Shown piece after piece: positions 1-12,956 of a stretch of 64,000 nt of DNA. Position 1 is the stretch's first letter. Each line of letters begins with the position of its first letter. Both the position numbers and the translations under genes were made by a program. The notes beneath the pieces were generated by a model. It worked only from the letters and a program-made list of their open reading frames with translations, ran no database searches and was not told the DNA's origin. This DNA is from Trichoplax sp. H2 (taxonomy: Eukaryota > Placozoa > Uniplacotomia > Trichoplacea), in the NCBI GenBank assembly GCA_003344405.1, contig NOWV01000081.1:1-64000 (forward strand). The letters are read 5' to 3'.

Positions 1-927
1 AGAGAGCAATACTACAGGTGTGAAAAGTGTGACGGGAAATATCATGAAGTCACAATCAATGCATATAATTAATTTTTTTAATGCAGATATGCTCATTTTA
101 TGCATGCATACCATACTGTCGATAGCATAGTATCCAGTATAATAGCCTATTTACAGTTAGTATCTTAAATTAAGACAATAAACTGCCTACAGTATATAAG
201 GACGAGAATAGATTTCGATGCTCAAGGTTTGTTATTTTACATCCACCATATCTGCATGCAAAGAAAATCTATTCATCCAAATAAAACATGATCTTCGAAT
301 GAGGTCGAAGTGCTATACCAGACGGTGTTGCAGATAAACTGCATAGACTAGCGACAATGCAGTACCCTGGACTGTATTGTAGAATGATTATGTGCTGTAG
401 TGGACTACAAATTATTTAGTCTAGTTAAGGATACATACTATATAGTAGGGATCTTATTAAATAAATAAATGACTTCTGTGTCTGCAGAGCTGTACAACTG
501 ACATTGTATACCTACGTACAGCACATTTACATGGCAGATGTTGCGTGAAAAGTTCTACTTTACTCAAGGACTACTAGATTGCTAGCCTAGATTGCTGGGT
601 TTCTAGTCATCCAAGACTTTACTCAGGGACTACTAACAGTAACTGTAAAGGTACACTATACAGTATGTACACTACTATATACAGTACAGTAGATACAGTA
701 GTACTGTACTGTACAGTATATTGTATAGTACTTATAGTACTGTATGCTGTTCTGTATTGCACTGATTGAACTTCATTGCAGAGCAGGAAATCAGGACAAC
801 ACTAGAGTACACTGTACTGTACTGCGCTACTAGCTGTAGTTCTCGAGCAAATTATGCTTGCTCAGTTGCTAAATGTTATGCTTTGAAGCATAAAGGACTA
901 AATAATGGAAGGATCCTCCTAGGAGCA
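1..927. other. 5' flank of B3GALNT2, no gene seen
   Basis: No convincing coding sequence. It holds two copies of a short phrase (TTTACTCA-GGACTACTA, near 567 and 609) and, at about 650-752, a dense array of the TACTGTACAGTA palindrome family. The B3GALNT2 start codon lies about 180 bp after that array, so the promoter is probably here. Confidence 0.5.
650..752. repeat. TACTGTACAGTA palindrome cluster
   Basis: Overlapping copies of the self-complementary family (GTACACT, ACAGTACAGTA, AGTACTGTACTGTACAGTA) packed into about 100 bp. It lies directly upstream of the B3GALNT2 start codon at 928. Confidence 0.75.
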
Positions 928-3900
928 ATGGCAATTAATGGAAGAAATCCTTTACCGATATTCCTTGACTGCTCTTTACCTATGTTATTACTATTTTGTA
1001 TCATAGGGTTACTTGCATGGCCATTTTGTTACAATTTCATTGCTAGCAATGACGATTTACGTAAGACCTTGAGCTAATATGCAAATTTGTTTATGTAGCC
1101 TGCTGTAATATCTTCCTAATGCTAATTGGTAGTATAGTATGCCAGTTTTCTGATGTTTTACGTTATTATAATCAGTTTAGAGATAAGTTAGTTCCACGCG
1201 TTCACAGATTGCAATTATTAATATGAGTACATTCTATTTTTCTATCGTATCTCAGTTTTCTTTTCTCATTTCAAAAACATGCTCAATGAAGGATCGTATG
1301 ATATGGTTATTGGCATAGTGTCCGCCCGTAATAATTCAAAATTAAGGCAGGCTATTCGAGATACATGGCTTGGTGCTTTGATGACAAATCAGCAGTTAAT
1401 AACCAGGTGAATACGCATGCTGATTTACAGATTCCAACGACGTATAGCATTGAATAATTCTCTGTTATACCTGAGTTGAATTTTTGCAAATCTAGGCAAA
1501 TTTTCATATTTAATCATACTCTTATAGACTTTATTACGGTTAAAGTTTTGATATTAGTGATTAGTTTCGTCGAGATGCTTTCATAACGAAAGATAGGTAA
1601 TATAATTAATCAATCAATCAATATGTTGTACTTAGTAAATTTAGGGAATACGGCATAATTTTATTGCTAGGTTACACTCATACTTCAGATGCAGATTGAA
1701 TGAATAGTACAGTACTGTATTGCTCGTTATATATAGTTTTCATGAAATTAATACTGTCAATAGTGAACTATATTTTAAGATATCAAGGTTATTTATTATT
1801 ACTATTGTCTTTGTATTTCTTGCATTAGTATATTCGTAGATCAGGTTGATAATAATTAATTCACGGATTATTCATTTAATTTTTGATACAGAAAATTTAA
1901 AATATTAGTAAAGTTCATTGTCGGCGATTCTCCATGTATGATTCCTCCGGTATGGCGGGAAGATCAATATACATGTCAAAAAAAGATCATAAGAAGTGCG
2001 TTTTAAATTGTAAAATTAAGTAATAATAATCGTAGTTATATATAATGTCTAGTAAATTTAATCTGCTATAGCCCTGCTGTATAGTATTATGAAAGAATAA
2101 ATAAGTACTATTTTATTAATTGATTAGCTGATTTTATGATACAACACCTGTTGTAAATATTATTGCATGTAATTGATTAGTTTGTTATGTATAATGTCCT
2201 ATATTTATTGTGAAATATAAAACGTACAGGGAATTAGCTGTTACAGGAATTATGTTTTGTTATGTTATTTCTATTTCGTGGTGAATTTCATAGATTTTAT
2301 CATTACATATTTGTATAGTAAGCGAGTACAACATAAATTTATTTATAAAGCGTAATTGCTAACTATATGTATTATGATTTAAGATTCTTCAGATGTTCAT
2401 TCCGTTGTCCAACTGAAATCCAACTTTGAATATTCTAGAGATGAGGATACGAATCATTATTTTTCGTTAGGGATCCGTTTTACAGTTTACCATCCTATTG
2501 TTATTAGTTCACTGGGTATGATCAACTTCAAAGAAAATCGAAATAAAGGCACAAAATTGTACTTATATGATGAAATTAGTCAGGTACTGAAAATTACTTT
2601 ACCAGTTGATGTTATTATTTTGAAGATATTTGTTAGTCATATGACTTTAATTAAAGAGCCAAATTTTAAAACTTCTTGCTATAGCAAACCGTTGCTCATA
2701 CCACTTTTAACCATAATAATCCTGGTAGAGTCTTCCATAACTTTCGTTACAGTGACATTGGTTATTATTTGTTACCCAAAGTAGGTCGTTTATGCGGTTA
2801 CTCTACCTGTAACGCTTTTGTAGTAACAGTCATGCAATCAATAACCACATTAAAATAATAGTGATGGTCTAAATTATACAGGGATTCATTGGGTGTGTCT
2901 TTGCTGAAAATATTACTAATGTAGCTATTTCAAGAAAGCGCTCCGATTGGATACTAGATGAAGGAGAAAATGCTATTAAAATTTTCGAGGTTTCGTATGC
3001 TATCTGGATTTCGAGATGAAGAGATTATAAATTTTAAATTTTTATTAAACTTCATGTTTTAATCCCAATTTCATGATAGCTGAAATTATATAATCATGAC
3101 ACGAATGGAATACCTCGCGAAGAAGAATTTATGTTGAAGAGAAGATTAGTAGACATCGGCTTATCTTTTCAATACAAAATTAAAGGTGGAATGAGAAAAT
3201 TTTAATCATTAATCAATGATGTTAGACTGAGAGAATTTATTTAAATAGAAGAAGATACTATAACAGCGAATTATACAGAAGATGAGTATAAAGAGTTGTT
3301 AAATGAGGAACGGGAAGCTCTACATCAGGAAATGGTTGCATATGATGATATTGTTCTTGTGCCTCACATGGATGTTTATCGAACTTTAGCAAGTAAAATG
3401 CTCCTTTTCTATGATTGGTATGCAAAAATTACGAAATAGTATAATATTAACAGACTTCATATAAAATAACAATTAGTAGTTATTTAATAATTATGATGTT
3501 CTATACTCGCTAACTATAGGTTAATGAAAAATCTCGAATTTCAGTTATTCATGAAAGTAGATGATGACTGTTTTGTAAATATCAACTCCATTGTAGAGGT
3601 ACTGTAATCCTATTACCTCCAATCTAGAGTTGTAGCTTTTTAAAAATAATAGTGGAGCAGTAACGTGCCATTATTGCTCGTAATGCTTCTGTACTTGATG
3701 ATTTTCAGGCTATACATAGTCTTGATCTACTGGAGAAGCGTAAGTTTTGGTGGGGCAAGTAAGTGTTTGCATTATAGTTGGTTTTAGTGTTGTATTACTT
3801 ATATAGTATAACCCTAGAAGTATCTTAGGTTATGAGTGTCATTGTTTGTCTCAATTAAATTAGTTTTCGTTCGAACTGGCCAGTAGAGCGATTTGGGAAA

Positions 3901-4528
3901 TGGAGCGAATTGGACTACAACTGTCCGATTTATCCAGCATTCGCATGTGGTAGTGGTAGCATTTTAACAGCTGATATCATCAAATGGTTGGCAAACAACA
4001 GACAATGGTTGAAACCCTATCAGGTCTTATCATTCAATTTTAGTTACGTAAAACTAGTTCCTTTGTTGTACAGACCTACAGACTGAGCTATGTGTATGCT
4101 TATATTTATCCTGGCCATTTCAGCCACACAGAAAGATAATCTATAAAATTTAATATTGAAATTTCTAAATGCATTATGCTTCTTATTAGGGAGAAGATGT
4201 GTCCATGGGAATTTGGATGACTGCTCTTGCTCCGTTGCTGATTAAAGTAACAATCACTGATCTATTTATATTGACACTAACTAAGAAGACTTTGTAATAA
4301 ATATTATGATTTAATACGTAGTCATAAAAATTTCCGACCACTTCATATACGTAAAGTTTACTAGAATGATATACGTATTGTCCTATTTTTTGTAAATCCT
4401 AGGATGGAAATTGGGAATGTTTCTCTACCTGCAATAAAAATATGTATACTTCCCCTGAACACTCACCAGAGGAATTGGTGGCATTATGGAGGAGTTACTT
4501 AAAATGCGGCAACCCTTGCGGTTGTTAG
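928..4528 (+). CDS. B3GALNT2: Beta-1,3-N-acetylgalactosaminyltransferase 2-like (13 exons)
   Basis: Family GT31 glycosyltransferase that adds GalNAc in the ER/Golgi; in vertebrates B3GALNT2 acts on O-mannosyl glycans of alpha-dystroglycan (established knowledge). Exons I place: 928-1060, 1256-1406, 1892-1995, 2393-2583, 2685-2780, 2882-2989, 3080-3185, 3249-3417, 3520-3598, 3709-3758, 3864-4023, 4190-4246, 4403-4528. All phases close, giving 509 residues (human about 500). Residues 10-31 form one hydrophobic anchor, so it is a type II membrane protein. Visible family motifs are [19 protein letters not shown], the metal-binding DDD in [22 protein letters not shown] and GEDVSMGIW. The C-terminus is Cys-rich. 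The start is the only in-frame ATG before the anchor. The exon at 2685-2780 was chosen because it joins as YLLPKGFIG; the third exon's donor (GTGCGT) is the least certain. The 3' end faces CHMP1 across 521 bp. Confidence 0.9.
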
Positions 4529-5049
4529 TATCAATAGAAGTCAGCTAAGATATTTGATCAAATTAAGCGATACAATCTTATCGTCAAGAAGTTTATTTTA
4601 TTTAGTAGTGTGCATCCATTACCACTTGGCGCTTTATACATTAGCAGTCCCAAAGATATTTTTAAACTTTTATGGAATATAATCATATACAAGATATGAA
4701 CATATACGAATACGTTTTCTTATAAATGATACCCAAATCGTGTTTGCATATGTCTAAACATCAAGTTATCTCGATTATACTATATAATATATATATATAT
4801 ATATATACATTCTGTTAAAGCTTACTAAATTCGTAGCTACAGCAAAACAGATGAAACTTAGTCAACTATGTTTTGATTCTACTAGGCAGAAATAGAGATG
4901 ATATACACATGACTGAGTTGTAAATTAGAAACGACAATAATAGCACCTAAAAATAGCCCGTTTTTAATTATTCGGCTGACGTTCAAATCTATGAATGATA
5001 AGGTATCCCAGACGTCTTGCCGTTGTTAAGCGACCTACTTGGCAATTCG
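4529..5049. other. Convergent intergenic space B3GALNT2/CHMP1
   Basis: Space between two gene ends. It contains an (AT)n microsatellite at about 4783-4806 and otherwise plain AT-rich sequence. No TACTGTACAGTA array is seen, in contrast to the 5' flanks. Confidence 0.6.
4783..4806. repeat. (TA)n microsatellite
   Basis: Short run of alternating T and A between the 3' ends of B3GALNT2 and CHMP1. Confidence 0.85.
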
Positions 5050-7955
5050 TCAGTTACGTAACTGCGCAAGCCTAATAACAATTACGGGGAAAAATACAAT
5101 TTTATTTTTTAAGTCAATTGAATATAATGTATATAAAGATATCTTGGCCGAAAAATTACCTTCGAGAAAGAGCATCTCCTTCTTTATTGGACAAACTGCC
5201 CGCTGAAATCGAGTCAGTACTAGGGCGTGCATTTTCTAATTGCGACATAACTTCCAAGCCATTTTCTTCGGCAACTTGCTGGATTAATGTATCAACCTGT
5301 TATATATCAAGAAGTATAGCAATCCATATGAATTCATAGCTAGAGAAATATAATTTATAAATTGGGGCTTGAGATAGCATTTTTCAGGCAAACAAAGTTT
5401 TATAGATAGTCTATAAGGGATAGTACCTGATCAGTTGGAGTTGTTAAAGTTGTAGCATTTCCCATTGAATCCTCCATGGTCTATATGATGGCAAAAAATA
5501 TTTTAATAAAACAACTTACATTTCAATGAGGATAAAGAGAGACAGAAGGGTATTGCGCTCTATCTATTGAGTTTACACTCGTATTTTACATTAAATATTT
5601 TTTAGAAGTTGCAATCGTACTTTTATTCGCTATCAATTTATCGGTATAATATCATTGCAATGTTATTGGTAAATCCTTACTGTCTATTTAATATCTTACT
5701 AACCTGGGTGTGAACATCGAGGTTTTCAAATACTTTCTCGAATTTTTCCATTGTAGCTGTAACCTATATGTTGAAGTTTACACGTATATATTATAACGGC
5801 GAGATGTCTTAATTGCATGACGTATGTTATGTTTGTAGATATAATTTTATTAATTATGGCAATATTTATGTCAATAAATATAGGTGAGATATGAATACAT
5901 AAAATAGGCATGTATCAAGAATAGATTATAATTTAAAACAATTACGATGTTGCTACCTTTTGAAGATCCATGGTTTGCATAGCTTTATCGAGGCCTTTTA
6001 CAACTCCACTCATATTACGAGTAACCTTAATGGAATCATATGAGAACGTAATACTCAGAACTTACTTGACAGATTATCAAGTGATCAGTCTGGATTCAGG
6101 AACTTCTAAGACGAAATTCTTAGAAGTGCTTATAGGATTAATCATACCTGTTTCATAGAAACTGCCGTTTGGACTTTACTAGCAACAGCATCAACGCGCG
6201 AAGCCATTCTTAGATAATTTAAACCTTCATTCTTCTTTCTTATAGCATTCTCAGCATAAATGCGAGCACCTTCAACGTTCCCTTGAGTCAGTGCCTGAAG
6301 CAATTAATACCCGTCATGTTACTGTATTCTTAAAAGTTACAACTTTAATTTTGGTTGAAAAAATATGTGCTTAGGTTACTTATTTAGCATGAATAAGTTA
6401 TAACTACACATCTATGATACGTTAACTGCATAATGAATTATAATAACTGCAACAACCGTTATTTACATTAGGCTAGGAATATTCTTCATTTTTAAATCTA
6501 AGGTAATCCATTTCCAGAATCCTAGCTCATTTTTGGGCTACTCGTTCATTGCATTTTCTACTAGTGTAGAATAGCTACTTTAAAATTAAATTAAAACATG
6601 ATGTTGCTCACTCAGATACCTTTCTGACTTTATTCTTCTGGACTACTTCGTCTTTTTCGCATTTTTTTGCAAAACGCTCGAGTTGTTTTGTCGTAAACTT
6701 TGTAAAGAATCAAGAGAAAAAGTACTGAATTTGATTTACAAATAGGATTCCATTATTAAGGCATACAGTGTACATATTGTTGTCATAGAGATTTGTGCAT
6801 ACTGCATACTAGTCCAGTCATTACTGTCGGAAGAGAGAAATACATTACAGACAGATATTTAGCTGTGCTCCTGTATATCGAAGACTACTATGGTACTGTA
6901 TAATATAACTTGTAAGCATACAATATACTCTAATACTTCAATAGTAACTATAACACCACTACAGTATTGCAAGACAAACGAACACTGAGAAAGAATTTAT
7001 CAAACTTGCACTTTAAGATACCCTGCAGGAGCAAATTAATCTTGACGATATACAGTAGAGTAAGCTTTCTTTAACTAAAGGTCTGTGCAGATAATACAAT
7101 TTTACACGGAGCATGTTGACAACCGTTTAGTCCATTAAAATGTATACTTCCTGATCATACTTTCAAATCCCGTCATATCCCATCATCAGTGATCTTAAAT
7201 CTTTCAGTTGAAATTTCAAAACTTTAACAACGTTTATACAGTAATGACTATGTGTCTGTGAAAGCAATTGACATTTGTACAGAGGCACGAATTAAAGTTG
7301 CTGAAGTATCCCAGTTAGCTTTTCTGTTTGCGTATTGCTTGTTAACTAGACCACCGAATTCACTAAGCACTTCATGGTCGTTATGTTATCACTATGATAT
7401 TATTTTTCTACTAGCAGTACACTACACCTGTATATCATGCTATTGATCATTAACTTTCTGATATTACTGTACGTGTAATCGCTAATAATTCAAAAAGTTG
7501 ATTCTAAGCATACGAGTCGCATACAACAAATAACCCTGAAGTTGCTTAATAAGGTTTACTGGGTTCACCACTGGTAGCAATGGAAGCACAGAGTTGGCGT
7601 TAGAGTATAACATGTTGTACGGACTTGATGAAAACATTTTACTGTGAGCGTAGTTAGGTCATAGCTATCGAAGTGGATTTTTCTTTTGCACGTATGAGTA
7701 GTTTTATCCTCGCTAATCTGCTGATCAAGACCAACCAAATATACTAACCTTTAATTGAAATAAGGTATCTACAACAACACACAAGATATTAGAAATTAGC
7801 ACGATCTGCCATGAATTAATCAAGCGTATATTCAATGAAGTACGCTATAAAGACCACTCTATCTATTTACAAATTTTATTAAAATCATAGGGTAAATCAT
7901 TGCGAAGATAATAACTGATATCTTTAATCATATCGAATGGGTTATTACCATCCAT
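5050..7955 (-). CDS. CHMP1: Charged multivesicular body protein 1 (ESCRT-III), 8 exons
   Basis: ESCRT-III subunit of the CHMP1/Did2 type, which in known systems recruits VPS4 and MIT-domain proteins in endosomal sorting, abscission and membrane remodelling. Exons in gene order: 7949-7955, 7749-7768, 6620-6697, 6148-6294, 5957-6025, 5704-5763, 5427-5480, 5160-5296, then 5050-5071. That makes nine coding pieces including the terminal one, 197 residues in all (human CHMP1A 196). The protein starts MDDTLFQLK, split over a 7-nt and a 20-nt exon, continues [12 protein letters not shown], then [11 protein letters not shown] and [16 protein letters not shown], and ends DALSRRLAQLRN. That last piece is the MIM1-type helix that binds MIT domains. 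All junctions are GT-AG and in phase. It shares its upstream space with NFS1, which is transcribed the other way. Confidence 0.93.
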
Positions 7956-8058
7956 AGTCCGGTTGATTGCGTTTCCTAGCAGTTATTTCGGTTTAATGTT
8001 TTCAATTTTGACTCCTCAAGACTTTTGTGTTACTGGTTACGTTGGAACATAATTTTAT

Positions 8059-8313
8059 ATACTGTATAACAGTACAGTCCAGTACAGTACTGTGCACCGT
8101 AAACTACAGTACTGTGCACTGTACTGTGTGATATTACGTACTGTACAGTACAGTACATACTGTACAGTACAGTATTGTAATCAACACGCAACTAATACTG
8201 TACTGGACTGGACTGTACAGTAGACTCCAGATTAAAGTTAGGATATTACGTCATAACTGTCGTACAGTCATAATATTGTCATGGCACTGGTACTGTACAG
8301 TACTGTACTGTAT
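8059..8313. repeat. TACTGTACAGTA palindrome cluster
   Basis: Long array of overlapping AGTACAGTACTGT, ACTGTGCACTGTACTGT and TACTGTACAGTACAGTA units with a small non-repeat gap around 8224-8288. It starts about 100 bp upstream of the CHMP1 ATG, inside the CHMP1/NFS1 divergent space. Confidence 0.85.
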
Positions 8314-9017
8314 GCTAAAAGTAGAAATGATTTCATTTCCATCGGTTTTCATCGGCCAGTGGGATGGAGCGAGTGGACACAGTGGACGAGGGGACATTCA
8401 TGCAGAAATTCACTTTTAATAAAAAGTGGTCAATTACAGAGGCGACAGTGTTCGAGACAGGTTTCCTTGCACACTTTTAGCAGCTTATGGCAGGGACTAC
8501 TGTTCAATAAGTATACATAAAAGAAAGAAAAGAAAAGAAAAGAGGGACGTAAAGCGATCGTTGACTATCCAGTACAGTACTAATATTGTGGAGGCCAATT
8601 ATTATTATTTTTTATATCATTTCAACTGTATCGCTGTTTGTAACGGCACACACTACTCTGTCTGCGCTTGACATCTAAATTAGCTGCTAATAGGCTGCTA
8701 AGTTGATTTTGTGCAGTATGATATACGATTCCATTGGTACCGTATAGTAGAATGAGCGGAAAATAATATAGGCCTCCATATAATTTTGCACTGACGGTCC
8801 GGGCCGCTTTGCTTCTCTGCTTTTAGTATGGAGGTGCCCCCCCCCCCTCTTTTTTCGAGTATAGTACTGTAGCCTGCTCAGTGCTCAATGCTCATACTGT
8901 ACTAACTATGACAATGAAAATCTAATATCTAGACTAGTCCGGTATGACGGCCGGTACTCAAATCCAGGCCTCTGCCTGTACAGTAAACATGCCTAAACAC
9001 TAGATGGGTATATATAC

Positions 9018-9067
9018 TGTTGTAGTATACCGTGCTGTGCAGTGTACACTGATATTAGACTGTACAA
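9018..9067. repeat. Minor palindrome cluster (degenerate)
   Basis: Degenerate units (TACTGTTGTAGTATAC, GTGCAGTGTACACTG, ACTGTACAATG) about 390 bp before the NFS1 start. Confidence 0.5.
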
Positions 9068-9457
9068 TGGGCATGCTCAGTAGCCCCACTTACCTGAAGA
9101 CCACCTTTGACAACTAGTTTGTGCAAATTCCCTTGGTTATGAAATCAATCAAAGAGGACTGTATGAGTACGTTATAATTCGCATATAATTTCAGCTATTC
9201 AGATCATCAGTGTAGTAGTATTGATTGATATTATAAGCCATTAGTGACAACTTAACACTGCTACTTACAGTTAATAAATAGATCAAATTAAAATACAAGC
9301 CCTCCAGCTAAATAATCTATCGATAGCAGCAGTTCACTTCTGATCAAAACTTGCTGATTCATTACGGTACGAATCGATCAATCCATAGGGTAAACAACAA
9401 TCTGAATTTTTGAGATATTTTCGTTTGAGGCTAAAATTTCTGTAGTCAATTGCAATA

Positions 9458-12374
9458 ATGTTGCCAACGATTCGACGAATCTTGAGTGGAAATACTTCCG
9501 CCCAACGATTAATGCCAATGAATACTTGCAAACATTTCAAAACTGCTAATTTTACTACGGTGGCTCGAGAGCGTATGGGTGAGTGGTTCTACGGGTAGCC
9601 GATAGTCAGATATGGTCATTATAGTTTATGTATTATTATGGTGCTCATACCTTAAAATTTGCAGCACCTCGTAGCTGTAATGCTTCAATTTTCGAATTTT
9701 ATTAGCATGTTATAGTAAAATCAATTTCGTGAAATGTTAATTCAGTACTTCAGATTGATTCAATTTTATAATACCTGTAGAAGAATCAGAAAGTATGGGT
9801 CGCGCATTATACTTAGATGCTCAAGCAACTACACCTTTGGTAATAAAGCTGAAAATATTAAATTGACTAATGACATTCTGTGTATACGAGTATATATTAC
9901 TATTGGTATTATAATTGTGGTTTCAATTATTGTAAAATTTAAAACAAGTACAATTACGTTGCCTGTAAGTGATAAGGTATCATTTAATCTTAATAATTGC
10001 AATGCACACTTCAATTAGGATCCAAGAGTCCTTGATGCAATGATGCCCTACTTACTTTCATATTACGGAAATCCTCATTCTCGAACTCATCCGTATGGTT
10101 GGGAAAGTGAAGAAGCAGTGGAAATTGCTCGTCAGGTATAAGAAAGGCTTAACTTCACTATACTAGATCAATGTAGCATTTTACATTTTTGGTGATGTTA
10201 AACCTGCGTTTCGTCACTTCTGAATGTATTTTCTCAATATTTCTTCCTGACAATGTATCTTGCAGAAAGTTGCCGCTCTTATTGGAGCTGACCCTCGCGA
10301 TATCATTCTTACAAGTGGCGCTACTGAATCAAATAATGTTGCTATCAAAGTATGCTGTACACGACTATTTCCGATTACCGGCACTAGCTCAGCAACATTA
10401 CTCGTATAATTAGTAGTTATAAATAGTATAACGTCAGCAGTGAATAAAAATATTGTTACACTTTGTAAATCATCGACTAAACAAGAAATATATTACCTTA
10501 GTAATTATTAGTTTATCAATGTCTAATTTGTTTATATTTGAAACTATTTTTGCTGCGCTTAGGGAGTAGGCAGATTTTATAAAAGTAAAAAGAAGCATGT
10601 CATTACTACTCAAACGGTATCGATCTTGTACATCTTATGATTTAAAAGCTTACAGTGTTTGACATAAATACCTTACTACTGTATACGGAGGAGGCATTCT
10701 TGTAGTTTAAATAGCGTATTTCTCGCAGGAGCATAAATGTGTTTTGGACTCTTGTCGTGCTCTGGAGCACGAAGGTTTCGATGTTACTTATTTACCAGTA
10801 CAACAAAATGGCATCGTAGATCTTGAGGTCAGTGATATATTAAAGCATATTAGATTGCAAAATTTAAAATGATACCGGATTTTGCTACTACTAATAGAAA
10901 TTTCGCGATGCGATTCGCCCTGACACTGGCTTAGTCTCGATTATGGCTGTAAATAATGAAATTGGTATCACTCAACCCGTTGAAGAAATTGGCAAGAATT
11001 TGTTACTTTGTTAGCTCAACCTTTATAAAATAATACTAACCTACATTCTTAATTAGGGTCTATCTGTAGATCCAATAAGATCTTTTTTCACACCGATGCT
11101 GCTCAGGTAATGCAGATTGTATACGTAGTTTGAGAGATAACTAGTAGTTTGTCTCTCACTAGCTAAGTTAATAATTTGATTTGTCTGTAGGCCGTTGGAA
11201 AGATCCCTATCGATGTTAATAAGATGAAGATTGATCTTATGTCTATCAGTGGTCATAAATTATATGGTCCGAAAGGTAACTATATCATCAGATTTGATTA
11301 TCGTGTCTTACTAGTATGAATGACAAGTCAAGAATATTTATTGTCGAATTTGATTTACTGTATAGGGATCGGTGCCCTGTATGTGCGTCGTCGCCCTCGT
11401 GTAAGAGTTGAAGCTCTTCAAAGTGGTGGAGGACAAGAAAGGTTCGTAAAATAATTGATAATATCTTTAGTTAAAAAAATTCACACTAAGTGGTACAGAG
11501 TAGAGTAAGTGAAGAGCTAAACCTGTGTCTACAGTAATAGATCAACTGTAAATTCAATAATTTTAGAGGTATTCGAAGTGGAACCGTTCCTACACCTTTA
11601 GTGGTAGGTTTGGGAACTGCTTGTGATATTGCTCAAGAAGAAATGGAATACGACCATAAGCGTATCAGTTCTTTATCGAAACGCCTAGTTGATGGGATAA
11701 CATCACAACTAGATTTCGTAATCAGAAATGGAGAGCCGGAATATTCATTTCCAGGTCTGCATGAATTACAGTTACTTACAAAGAGCGCCTGTGAAATATG
11801 ACTATGGAAAATGGAAATATCGTATTTAAATTCTTCTAATTAAATTATAGGCTGTGTAAATCTATCTTTCGCTTACGTAGAAGGAGAAAGCTTATTAATG
11901 GCTATGAAGGACATAGCATTATCGTCAGGGAGGTAATTAAGAACTAAATGTACTTAATTAACTCATTAATAAAAGTGTAAAGATTAATTGTTGTCTTTAA
12001 TGTCGTTATCCCCCTACACAGCGCCTGTACATCAGCTTCTTTGGAGCCGTCTTACGTTTTAAGAGCTATTGGCGCCGATGAAGATTTAGCTCACTCTTCA
12101 ATCCGATTTGGTATTGGAAGATTTACAACGGAAGCAGAGGTTGATTACACAGTTGATAAATGTGTTAGATGTGTCAGGAATCTACGAGAGATGAGGTAAG
12201 TTATAATTTTAAACCCGATATCTTTAAATTATGGTCTATAAATATGATATACCGTAAATATCCATCGGATGTTGATCATTGATTACTGTAAAATTTAAAT
12301 AATTGTTTAGCCCATTATATGAAATGGTTCAGGATGGTATTGATTTGAAAACAATTCAATGGTCACAACATTAA
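9458..12374 (+). CDS. NFS1: Mitochondrial cysteine desulfurase (14 exons)
   Basis: PLP enzyme that takes sulfur from L-cysteine as an enzyme-bound persulfide for Fe-S cluster assembly and tRNA thiolation; acts mainly in the mitochondrial matrix with ISD11, ACP and ISCU (established knowledge). Exons: 9458-9578, 9781-9839, 10019-10135, 10266-10349, 10563-10616, 10729-10827, 10898-10991, 11057-11106, 11191-11275, 11366-11441, 11567-11754, 11851-11932, 12022-12195, 12311-12374; 448 residues (human 457). The first exon encodes [18 protein letters not shown], an acid-free Arg/Ser-rich presequence. Seen in the body: [38 protein letters not shown], the PLP-lysine segment [24 protein letters not shown] and the catalytic-cysteine loop SSGSACTSAS. 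It ends IQWSQH. Intron 7 appears to use a GC donor (10992). Polyadenylation signals AATAAA occur at 12548 and 12577. Confidence 0.96.
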
Positions 12375-12547
12375 TGCAACAAAGCCATTATTATAACTAA
12401 ACAATCTGATTGCATAAAGTATTTGTATGAGGCGTGATTTAAAAAAAGCATTTATTTAAAATATATGTAACTAGAAAGTGTAATCTTACTGCTTGACATT
12501 ATTCATGCTACATACTATAGAAGTATTTTCTTTCTGACATATCCTGC

Positions 12548-12582
12548 AATAAATACGTATTTGAAAATTTGAAGCCAATAAA
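12548..12582 (+). terminator. NFS1 polyadenylation signals (two AATAAA)
   Basis: AATAAA at 12548-12553 and again at 12577-12582, 174 and 203 bp after the NFS1 stop codon; the usual animal cleavage/polyadenylation hexamer. Confidence 0.5.
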
Positions 12583-12956
12583 AATCAATCTAAATCATTC
12601 TATGTTAAGAGTCTGATTTGACGTGAACATCCTAATCCCTATAAGAGTTATACACTGTAATTTAGTTAATGTGAGGTTTCGCCGTACTAATTTACTGTTG
12701 CTGCTTGTGATTTCCTTGTAAGCAGACGTGTAACCAACCAATCATCAATATACTGTATGGTAAGCGTAATGATGCCGTTATTTTCATTGCAGATAAATTG
12801 AGTGATAATTTTAGATGGGGATTAACTATCTATAGGGCTGATGAGGTACCCATAGCCAGTCAAAGTATAGGAATATCGAGGGCTCGCAGTAAGTTATCTT
12901 TTGAAGGCCTAGAGTTCGATTTCATAAAGTCTAACTTTCGAATGTGTAAACTGTAT

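Larger units (their letters stand above)
7956..9457. other. Divergent intergenic space CHMP1/NFS1
   Basis: Candidate shared promoter region for CHMP1 (-) and NFS1 (+). It holds two palindrome arrays, a purine-rich A/G stretch near 8517-8550, a run of 11 C at 8837-8847 followed by a T-rich run, and no convincing coding sequence. The short reading frames over 8281-8671 run through the repeat array and look spurious. Confidence 0.6.

Noticed and set aside
2518-2784. Continuous 88-codon frame as a single B3GALNT2 exon
   Set aside because: Reading through 2583 gives a hydrophobic tail unlike the family. Splicing at 2583 and re-entering at 2685 in another frame gives YLLPKGFIG, which fits the family and keeps phase.
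9334-9540. 68-codon minus-strand frame
   Set aside because: Antisense to the first exon of NFS1, whose presequence, donor and phase fit the downstream exons.
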